From a virus: 27,158 nucleotides of DNA. Below are positions 21,057-27,158 of the stretch, one piece after another (the first letter of the stretch is position 1; the number at the start of each line of letters is the position of its first letter). The notes beneath the pieces are model-generated. The model did no database searches. It was not told the origin of the DNA and worked only from the letters and a program-made list of their open reading frames with translations. Location: positions 1-27,158 of IMG/VR virus record IMGVR_UViG_3300035162_001273; one strand, 5' to 3'. Made by a program: the position numbers and the translations under genes.

Positions 21057-23060
21057 TTATTGTTTTTTTCTAGTTACTAAACGTTGCTCCCAAATATGAC
21101 GACAGAACGGCGTGTGTATAGCTGGTTCAGAACCTTTAATAGTTTTCCAGCCTCCACGACTTCTAAAAACATCTAAGCCCATACCGTTATTCATTGCGTT
21201 AATGTCTTCAATCGTCCAAGATTTAAAATTACTTTGACCTATTAATCGAACGCAGAACGGGCGACTCGTTGGTAATAAACTACCGCCAGAAGCTTCGTCA
21301 GAGCGAACCACGTATTTATACACTACAAAGAGTTCGTCTTCTTTTGAGTCTACTTTGCCCTTTTCAGTTGGTGCGCCTTCTTCGTTTAGTAATCCTTCTA
21401 CCTTTAATTCTGCGATTGCTTCGTTATAATCTTCTTGACTTATGTTTAACGACTTCCAAATGTCACTAGCTGGTACTCCCGTTATAATCATTCTCAGAAT
21501 GTTAATAGACAACTTAGATGCGAATTGCTCAACGTATTCCTTTGCTTTACTAAAAGCGTCCTCTGTGCTTAGAATTGCACTTTGTCGGGAATCTACAACG
21601 AATAACTCGTCGTCGTTAATACCGCAATTTTCAAACATCTGTATAAGTTGTTCGTCGTCGCTCTTGCTCATTACTTCGATAACCTCTGGAGTAGGTGCAA
21701 TCTCTTTAGCCGCATCTAAGTTAATTAATTCTCTAATCTCGTTCTTAGTCATTGTATCTAGTACCTTAGTAGCCAACAACGGCGACAAGCTAGACAACGC
21801 ATCCGCTACTATATTCTTCTCAAGTGAACTACTTCCAAGTCCAGCCATCTTTCGTAACTCGTCAGTAGTCGCAATTTGTAGTAACGTCTGTTCCGACATT
21901 TGAGCCTTAATAGGTTCTTTTTGTAGAATCTCGACTTTGCCCGTTATGCCGTTTTGAAGTAAAAGACTAGAAAAATAATCCTCAAATATCTGTTGTTTTC
22001 CTTTTACGTAGTCGTGCGTCCAGCCTTCAATAGCTACCCGTTTCTCGTCGGCGTTATTAGAAAAACCGTTATCGCCTTTCAAGCCTACTATAACTGGGTC
22101 AACCCCATGACCCGTATAAATCTCATCTCGTATAGAGTTGTTAAGGTTTAAGAATCTGTCGTCTTGACCGTTAGGACTTATTGGCGTTATTTCAACTCCG
22201 CTCTCTTTATCTTCGTTAAAAGATATCATTGATTTACCAGCCGAATCCGTCCCATGAAATGTATCTTTATACATTCTAGTAATCTCGGCTTTCTGTTGCT
22301 CTGACGGTTGACCACTATTGAAGTTCACTAAAAATCCAGACGAAAAACCAGACTTTACATTGTTATAAGTAAAGTTTGAGATTTGATAATCGGAAGCAAT
22401 ATAAGGTACTGCGGCGACGTATTCGGGCAAAGGATAAACGCCTAAATCTGGTCTATATTCTTTATAATAAAGTAAATATCTCTTATCTTTTTCACCTTCT
22501 TCGCCGTATTTAAACGGGTAAAAGATTGTAAAGTCTGGATTGTTTCGTGGCTTTCTAGCCGACCAGTCGCAAGTATAATAGTATACTGGGTCTTTATACC
22601 TGCCTTCTTCTTCGTTCCATTCTTGTTTTGATACTCTAATTTTTGAGAAGTCAATATGGTAAGGAGTTACTCCTTCGTTACCTCTATTGTATATAATTTC
22701 ATTGGCGAAGCCACCTTGTAAAACTAAGTCTTTCGCAGTCTTTTCGAGTACCCTAGAATCTTCTAATTTTGCTACAAAAGTAGTACCTTTAATATAGTCG
22801 GAAGTTACGCTATTCGTTCTTGAATCGTATCGCAATCCACGACCAACAATGTAAGACGATTTCTTATTTACAATTGTGTTGTGCTTTGCGCTTGAATTGT
22901 AGAGGTGAATTAAATAGTCTGGATATAAATTTCTCCAGTCTATATCGTCACCATAAAGCACCCAATCGACATTGTTTTTCTCCTTAAAGATTGGAGTTTT
23001 GTGTGCGTCGAATTTGGTTAGCTTTCCCTTCCCGTCTAAAAAGTAGTTAAATCGGCTCAT
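21057..23060 (-). CDS. Portal protein with C-terminal winged-helix-like and MuF-like extension
   Basis: The N-terminal ~450 residues form a portal: VDWVLYGDDIDWRNLYPDYL, NKKSSYIVGRGLRY, YHIDFSKIRV, GHGVDPVIVGLKGDNGFSNN and the helical stem that follows. Beyond residue ~490 the protein extends past usual portal length (400-500). Residues ~525-570 read as a winged helix (GVPASDIWKSLNISQEDYNE, then KVEGLLNEEG). Residues ~575-667 carry RPFC, DVFRSRGGW and TPFCRHIWEQRLV, resembling the Cys/His-rich MuF minor-head motif. Portals form the dodecameric DNA gate. It overlaps the upstream gene by 14 nt. Confidence 0.85.
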   Translation of the reverse strand: MSRFNYFLDGKGKLTKFDAHKTPIFKEKNNVDWVLYGDDIDWRNLYPDYLIHLYNSSAKHNTIVNKKSSYIVGRGLRYDSRTNSVTSDYIKGTTFVAKLEDSRVLEKTAKDLVLQGGFANEIIYNRGNEGVTPYHIDFSKIRVSKQEWNEEEGRYKDPVYYYTCDWSARKPRNNPDFTIFYPFKYGEEGEKDKRYLLYYKEYRPDLGVYPLPEYVAAVPYIASDYQISNFTYNNVKSGFSSGFLVNFNSGQPSEQQKAEITRMYKDTFHGTDSAGKSMISFNEDKESGVEITPISPNGQDDRFLNLNNSIRDEIYTGHGVDPVIVGLKGDNGFSNNADEKRVAIEGWTHDYVKGKQQIFEDYFSSLLLQNGITGKVEILQKEPIKAQMSEQTLLQIATTDELRKMAGLGSSSLEKNIVADALSSLSPLLATKVLDTMTKNEIRELINLDAAKEIAPTPEVIEVMSKSDDEQLIQMFENCGINDDELFVVDSRQSAILSTEDAFSKAKEYVEQFASKLSINILRMIITGVPASDIWKSLNISQEDYNEAIAELKVEGLLNEEGAPTEKGKVDSKEDELFVVYKYVVRSDEASGGSLLPTSRPFCVRLIGQSNFKSWTIEDINAMNNGMGLDVFRSRGGWKTIKGSEPAIHTPFCRHIWEQRLVTRKKQ

Positions 23061-23451
23061 GTACTTTATATGTTATTGTGTTTTCGTGCTGAATATACTG
23101 GCTAGTCTCGAAGTCTGCGAGTAACATTATACCTCTCTCTACGATATTACCGCTCAAAGAAGTATCTAAGTTTGTGGTGCTTGTTTGTTGTCTTATAATA
23201 TAGTGATAACGCCCAGCGTTAAAAAGGATAAGAGAACTATTTAAACGGTCATCCGTACCCTCAGTAATATTGAACAAATTAGACCTATCTCTAGCCGCTC
23301 CAATAGTACTAACGTCTTGACAGATACAAGTATTTGACTGCTTAGTACTATCAGAGATAAACTCAAATAGATAAATAGGGCTACTTATCGTTGTTTTCTC
23401 CTTTAGTGTTAGGCTTACGTTTTGGTTTAGCTGACTCTTTTTTAGCTTCAT
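23047..23451 (-). CDS. Structural neck/tail protein, conserved type (134 aa)
   Basis: The protein starts MKLKKSQLNQNVSLTLKEKT and contains SPIYLFEF, RSNLFNITEG, AGRYHYIIRQQ and NIVERGIMLLA. This beta-rich series recurs in flavobacterial phages as a small structural protein. It overlaps the upstream 62-aa gene by 71 nt in another frame and the portal by 14 nt. The core TL.EKTTI..P.YLFEF is reached only from the ATG at 23451, so the overlap is probably real. The exact role is unknown. Confidence 0.7.
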   Translation of the reverse strand: MKLKKSQLNQNVSLTLKEKTTISSPIYLFEFISDSTKQSNTCICQDVSTIGAARDRSNLFNITEGTDDRLNSSLILFNAGRYHYIIRQQTSTTNLDTSLSGNIVERGIMLLADFETSQYIQHENTITYKVHEPI

Positions 23452-23569
23452 CTTCGAATATATCTAGTCCTATTTTTTTATACAACTTTTCGTTCCCTTC
23501 TTTTATTACAAAAGTACCGTATCTTTTAACAAAACAAGTTGCACCTATAAATTCCTTTTTGATTTTCAT
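23381..23569 (-). CDS. Small basic hypothetical protein (62 aa)
   Basis: The protein begins MKIKKEFIGATCFVKRYGTF with a strand-rich first half (FVIKEGNEKLYKKIGLDIFE) and a very basic disordered tail (KKESAKPKRKPNTKGENNDK). It lies just after the terminator that follows the tail-tube-like gene. In related phages a small protein of this shape ('...LYKKIG') sits beside the capsid or neck genes. Its 3' end overlaps the 134-aa gene by 71 nt. Confidence 0.65.
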   Translation of the reverse strand: MKIKKEFIGATCFVKRYGTFVIKEGNEKLYKKIGLDIFEDEAKKESAKPKRKPNTKGENNDK

Positions 23570-23573
23570 ACGT

Positions 23574-23615
23574 AAAAAAAATTATAAGAGAGGCGACTAT
23601 TAATCAACCTCTCTT
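23574..23615 (-). terminator. Rho-independent terminator after the tail-tube-like gene
   Basis: On the minus strand, AAGAGAGG and CCTCTCTT form a perfect 8-bp stem around a 14-nt loop, followed by ATAA and eight T. It lies 10 nt after the stop of the 171-aa gene and would reduce transcription into the neck and portal genes. Confidence 0.85.
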
Positions 23616-23624
23616 AAAGGTTTA

Positions 23625-24140
23625 TTATCCTATACTCAATCCAGCGACTACTGTAGAGTCGATAGAGTAAGGAGCGTTTCCAGAACGAGCCGTAAACGTC
23701 AAAGTATAGCCGTTTGAATCGTTCATAGTTGCGCCCGTTTGAGCGACTCTAGAATTAAGGTCTGCGCCTTTTTCAAGTCCAGCAATAAAGTAAACTCCGT
23801 TGTTATCTTTATAGATAATCACGTTAGGCTTTCCAGCTAAAAGTTTGAACTCTGTATTTTTAGTATTTGATAGTTTCTGAATCATTGCAGTAATTACCGC
23901 CTCAGAGATTTGGTTTCCGTTTTCTACTGTTGTAGTTATAACCGCATTAGCAGTTTCTTTCTTCATCCAATAGCGGTAGAAGTCAGTAGCCGCAACTTGC
24001 GCTAAAGCAGTAACCTCTCCAGCTACTACGGTATAGGTATCTATTTCGTCAAGTCGTCCAACTAAGAACTCACCTGCTTGTATTCCTCCCAATCCATCAG
24101 AGCATTCCTCTAGAAACGAGGTTGTTAATACACATGGCAT
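23625..24140 (-). CDS. Major tail tube-like or other abundant structural protein (171 aa)
   Basis: The protein begins MPCVLTTSFLEECSDGLGGI and ends YSIDSTVVAGLSIG. It has beta-sandwich character, with KLLAGKPNVIIYKDNNGVYF, a long central helix and GYTLTFTARSGNAPYSI. The opening 'MPCVLT....CSDG.GGI' is one I associate with tail-tube-like or decoration-like proteins of Bacteroidota phages. It has its own terminators on both sides, as expected of a protein needed in quantity. A capsid cement protein is the main alternative. Confidence 0.55.
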   Translation of the reverse strand: MPCVLTTSFLEECSDGLGGIQAGEFLVGRLDEIDTYTVVAGEVTALAQVAATDFYRYWMKKETANAVITTTVENGNQISEAVITAMIQKLSNTKNTEFKLLAGKPNVIIYKDNNGVYFIAGLEKGADLNSRVAQTGATMNDSNGYTLTFTARSGNAPYSIDSTVVAGLSIG

Positions 24141-24154
24141 ATTTTAAAAGTTTT

Positions 24155-24182
24155 AAAAAGGAAGGAGCGTCAACCCCTTCCT
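24155..24182 (-). terminator. Rho-independent terminator after the major capsid gene
   Basis: On the minus strand, AGGAAGG and CCTTCCT form a 7-bp stem around a 10-nt loop, followed by TTTTAAAAC. The T-run is short, so partial read-through into the 171-aa gene is likely. Confidence 0.65.
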
Positions 24183-24196
24183 AAATGATTAAATAA

Positions 24197-25135
24197 TTAT
24201 ACTAAAGTGAACTCTACCACTTGGTCAGTGAAGAAAACTTGACATCCTCTAGTCCATTCAGCATCTACTAAGATTTTCTTATTAGTTACTGGGTCTAATC
24301 TAAAGTCAAAATCAGAATCATTCTCTCCGTCCATACCGATTACTAGGTTAGAAGGGTAAGTTAAGATAATTCTGTCTGTTCCTCTTAAACCGTAAGTTGG
24401 ACGGATTTTAACGTCTGTCCCGTAATACAAAGTATCACCATCTTGGCTTACATAGTGGAATAAGTTAGCCGCTTTTAAAGCTGAGATATAAAGGTCATAA
24501 ACTGATTTAGGCACGTAAATTACTGCGTCTTCTCTTTCAGAAAGTTCTTCGGGTCTTGATAACCAAATTCCCTCTAAAATAGCTAATACGTTTCCAGCAG
24601 TAATTCCAGTTCCAGAAGTTACACCGCCAGTGTTACCGTCAACTGCGTCAGCAGATGCGTCGATTATTTTTAACCAACCGTCGTATTTGTTTTTGTTTGC
24701 AGAACCAGAACCAGTATCTCCAGTCCAATCTGCAACGTCAGTAGCTTGTAACCACTTAGCGTTCTTCTCTGCAAAGTATACCGCCGCAATTTCTTCGGGC
24801 ATTACTTGTTTACCTTCTAAAGTTCCTTGCTTCAATAAGATTTGAGTCCACTTGTTACGAAGGTCAGAAAGACATAAGTCTTCGCTAACTGCGATAGGCG
24901 CTACTGTGATAGTTTTGTCTGTGAATGCAGTTGCTCCACTTGCAGTTCTAGAACAGTTGTCGCCGTCTTGGAATACAACGTTTGTACTCATAAAGTGCAA
25001 GTTGCTAGAACCTTTAAGTCCTACTTGCATTGTTGCCTCTGAGGCAGTTAATTCTGGTGCTACTTGTAGTGCGCCAATTAATGGGAAATCTCTATCCTCA
25101 ATATATGCCGATAAGGCTGATACGTCAAATGCCAT
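24197..25135 (-). CDS. Major capsid protein
   Basis: The 312-aa protein starts MAFDVSALSAYIEDRDFPLI. Its first part reads as a helical arm and its rest as an HK97-like core: ASGATAFTDKTITVAPIAVS, the YDGWLKIID motif near residue 155, AILEGIWLSRPEEL, VIYVPKSVYDLYISAL, YYGTDVKIRPTYG and a C-terminal FFTDQVVEFT. It follows the protease/scaffold gene by 2 bp, the classic order, and it has a terminator behind it, as befits a highly made protein. No database match was run, but position, size and core layout agree. Confidence 0.8.
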   Translation of the reverse strand: MAFDVSALSAYIEDRDFPLIGALQVAPELTASEATMQVGLKGSSNLHFMSTNVVFQDGDNCSRTASGATAFTDKTITVAPIAVSEDLCLSDLRNKWTQILLKQGTLEGKQVMPEEIAAVYFAEKNAKWLQATDVADWTGDTGSGSANKNKYDGWLKIIDASADAVDGNTGGVTSGTGITAGNVLAILEGIWLSRPEELSEREDAVIYVPKSVYDLYISALKAANLFHYVSQDGDTLYYGTDVKIRPTYGLRGTDRIILTYPSNLVIGMDGENDSDFDFRLDPVTNKKILVDAEWTRGCQVFFTDQVVEFTLV

Positions 25136-25137
25136 GT

Positions 25138-26370
25138 TTATTTGTTTTTAGATTTTAAAAATATATTTGTTTTTGCCTCTGATTTAAACGGGTTAACCGC
25201 TTTTTCGATAGGCTCTTTTGTTGGCTCGTCTGCCAACTTCTCAAAAATCTCCTTAGAGAAGTTTTTAAGTTCGTCGAATTGCTCAGTCATCATAGACTTG
25301 AACGCTTCGTTTAGTTCGATTAGTTCCGCTTTAGAATCTACTAACTGCGCTTTTAAAACTTCGTTTTCTTCTTTTAAAAATTTAACCGTTTCAAAAGTTT
25401 TTTCTGTTTCGATTCGCTCGATAATCTTTTTTACTCGTTGTTCTGGAGTTGCTTCATCTGCCATTTCTTCTTCTTCAATTGGCTCGACTACTTCTTCCTC
25501 GATAACTTCGGGTAATACAATTTCGTTAATTAATCCGATAGCATCTTCAACGACAACTAAAACTCTACCGTCTTCTATTTCGTAAGAACCAGCGGGAGCG
25601 GGAATTGCTTCCTCATCTTGGATAGTTACGGTAATAGCAGCACCAACTTCAATAGCTGGTTCGGCATCAATTTTAGTCTCTCCGTCAACCAATACAGCAG
25701 ACTCAAAAACTTCTTTATTTAAAACTTCTTTTACCTCTTCTTTAACCTCTGGGTTAGCAGAAAAGAAATCGGAAATCTTTGTCTTTAGATTTGTTTTTTC
25801 CATTTTTACATTATTAAATATACGCTTGAAATCATCCAAAATAGATGATGCTTTTAATTCTTTTTCTTGAAAACGTCCCTCAATAGAAAATCCGTTATAA
25901 TCGCCTTTTAAAACTTGCTCCCATATCTCGTCGTTTTCTACTTTCATTGAAATGAACCACGAGCCGTCCGCTTCTTGTTTAAACCCTTCGGGTGCTTTAA
26001 TACCTCTCTCGGAATCTATAATAAAAGACTCACATAAAAAAACGCCGTCGGCTAGTTTGCCCGTTTGGTGGTCTAAGTTTGTATTTTGGCTTAATGAGTT
26101 TCTATGGAAGTTTAACCAAATCTTCTCAATATTTTCTTTTTTAAAGACAACGTTATAAGCGCCTCGCTCGTCGTCTATTCTTAGAATCTCTTTGTCGGCT
26201 ATCATTGCATAACCAGAGACAATACGCTTATGTTCTGACTGAACAATGAAAGATTGCTTTGTCTCTTTACTAAACGCTATCCAGTCGCTTTCTGTCGCTG
26301 GTTCGTCAACTAAGGCAATTTGGAAATCTACTTGTTCTCCGTCGGGAATGTCTAAAACGAATAAGTCCAT
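25138..26370 (-). CDS. XkdF-like prohead protease fused to scaffold
   Basis: Residues 1-~170 match the XkdF-like serine protease family: VDEPA (21-25), SGYAMIADKEILRI (52-65), TNLDHQTGK with H101, GVFLCESFIID, GSWFISMKVEND and YNGFSIEG with S162. After a glutamate-rich linker come a small beta domain (~225-275, VDGETKIDAEPAIEVGAAIT) and a coiled coil (~310-385). The C-terminus thus looks like a scaffolding protein fused to the protease, which would guide capsid assembly and then be degraded. An internal ATG at codon 190 (25803) with an A-rich leader could make the scaffold alone. It lies 38 bp after the tape-measure-like gene. Confidence 0.85.
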   Translation of the reverse strand: MDLFVLDIPDGEQVDFQIALVDEPATESDWIAFSKETKQSFIVQSEHKRIVSGYAMIADKEILRIDDERGAYNVVFKKENIEKIWLNFHRNSLSQNTNLDHQTGKLADGVFLCESFIIDSERGIKAPEGFKQEADGSWFISMKVENDEIWEQVLKGDYNGFSIEGRFQEKELKASSILDDFKRIFNNVKMEKTNLKTKISDFFSANPEVKEEVKEVLNKEVFESAVLVDGETKIDAEPAIEVGAAITVTIQDEEAIPAPAGSYEIEDGRVLVVVEDAIGLINEIVLPEVIEEEVVEPIEEEEMADEATPEQRVKKIIERIETEKTFETVKFLKEENEVLKAQLVDSKAELIELNEAFKSMMTEQFDELKNFSKEIFEKLADEPTKEPIEKAVNPFKSEAKTNIFLKSKNK

Positions 26371-26408
26371 ATCTATATAATGTTTGAGTTTTTAATTATG
26401 TTATTTTT

Positions 26409-27158
26409 TTATCCGAAAGTTGCTTGGTCTTTAATACTCGCTATGTTGTTTTGCGTGTCTGTTATGTCTTGCTCTAAGACGTATACTTTGCCCATACCTT
26501 CATTGAGTAACGTCGAACCCGTATTAAATAGGTCGGTGTCTGGAGCGTCTAAATCTTCGCCCTCGTCTCTGTCTTCATCTGGAGAAGTAGATGCTGGAGT
26601 TTGAAAGTCTGGCATAGGTGCGCTCAGTATCTTAGATGCACTCGCCATACTTCCTAGTACGGTAGCAATTCCCGAAGCAATATAACCAGCCAAAACAAAT
26701 GGAGCGGCTGGACCAGTAGTCGCGGCGGCAGAAGTTGCACCAGCTATAACCGCCGCAATAGACGTAGCGGTATCAATTGCGATTTGAGAAACTGCTAACG
26801 CACGTTTTGTTTTCTCCGCTTTTATTAATAGTTTAATCTCGTCTTTGCTTAGTTTTTCTCCAGCGTCTTGCTTCTTTTTTATTCGGTTGAGTTCTTTTGA
26901 ATTAGCTAACTCGCTTATGGTAGATGCTATATCGTGGAAGGATTGAGCAATACCGATTAAGGCTTGGGCTTGTTCTTGAGCGTCTGATAGTTTTTTCTGT
27001 CTATCTTCTTCTGCTTTTGCGTCGTCCGCTTCACTCGCTTCTAGTTCTATCTCTGCCCTCTTTGTTCTATACTCTTCTTCTAGTAAAAGTTGCGCCTCTT
27101 CATTGTCTATAAATAGTAACCTCTCCTCTTCATATTGGGCGGATAATTCGTCTAGTTT
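26409..27158 (-). CDS. Tail tape-measure-like protein, C-terminal part (N-terminus off right edge)
   Basis: The frame is open at the right edge and gives 249 visible C-terminal residues. First comes a charged coiled coil (FIDNEEAQLLLEEEYRTKRA, then KAEEDRQKKLSDAQEQAQAL), then ALAVSQIAIDTATSIAAVIA with an alanine/glycine hydrophobic stretch and SGIATVLGSMASASKILSAP. It ends with a PDEDRDEGEDLDAPD acidic patch and GMGKVYVLEQDITDTQNNIA. This succession is the usual end of Bacteroidota phage tape measures, which set tail length. It lies directly upstream of the prohead protease, an unusual neighbour for a tape measure, so a head-associated protein remains possible. Confidence 0.6.
   Translation of the reverse strand, partial: KLDELSAQYEEERLLFIDNEEAQLLLEEEYRTKRAEIELEASEADDAKAEEDRQKKLSDAQEQAQALIGIAQSFHDIASTISELANSKELNRIKKKQDAGEKLSKDEIKLLIKAEKTKRALAVSQIAIDTATSIAAVIAGATSAAATTGPAAPFVLAGYIASGIATVLGSMASASKILSAPMPDFQTPASTSPDEDRDEGEDLDAPDTDLFNTGSTLLNEGMGKVYVLEQDITDTQNNIASIKDQATFG

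Noticed and set aside
21269-21903. Long plus-strand open frames opposite the portal
   Set aside because: The portal frame is strongly supported by motifs; the opposite frames have low-complexity Ser/Leu-rich text typical of antisense reading.
25142-25585. Serine-rich plus-strand frame opposite the scaffold
   Set aside because: It is the antisense of the glutamate/lysine-rich scaffold region, which automatically gives Ser/Phe-rich text.

Overview
The window is part of the genome of a tailed double-stranded DNA phage of the Bacteroidota, most likely of a flavobacterium. The DNA is AT-rich and genes are packed with 4-14 nt overlaps. Start codons follow A-rich leaders rather than Shine-Dalgarno sequences. 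Several intergenic spaces carry the Bacteroidota -7 promoter consensus TAnnTTTG. No integrase, repressor, tRNA or CRISPR array is visible.

Layout. Leftward from a divergent control region at about 15.4-15.6 kb runs an early block: a replication initiator with internal 12-bp repeats, a DnaB-like helicase, a coiled-coil protein, a cytosine methyltransferase, a secreted 3D-domain protein, a MazG-like protein, a NinG-like nuclease and several small unknown genes. It continues with a recombination cassette (57-aa protein, ERF annealase, YqaJ-type exonuclease, DUF3127 ssDNA-binding protein) ending at a clear terminator. Beyond that lie a sigma-like factor, a small membrane protein, a SAP-like protein, a ParB-methyltransferase fusion, small and large terminase, and then tail genes that run off the left edge.

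Rightward from the control region is a short operon: HTH-phosphoesterase, amidase endolysin and 3TM-type holin, ending at a strong terminator. That terminator's T-run doubles as the -33 element of the next promoter, which drives a DnaA-domain-IV-like protein and a nuclease-like protein. From the right edge, a second leftward block carries a tape-measure-like C-terminus, an XkdF-type protease/scaffold fusion, the major capsid protein, a tail-tube-like protein flanked by two terminators, small neck genes, a portal with a C-terminal MuF-like extension, a DUF6712 adaptor, a display/fibre-like protein and a holin-like protein. If the genome is circular or circularly permuted, the two leftward blocks form one late operon in which tail genes precede head genes.

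Strongest points for follow-up: (1) a T TTA AAA slippery site with a 51-codon -1 extension at the end of the tail assembly chaperone; (2) a large terminase whose ATP-binding N-terminus has no standard start codon in frame; (3) a pseudoknot-capable hairpin in the replication-operon leader; (4) lambda-O-like iterons inside the initiator gene; (5) a fused terminator/promoter with a possible 73-nt transcript. All assignments are from reading the sequence; no database search was run.
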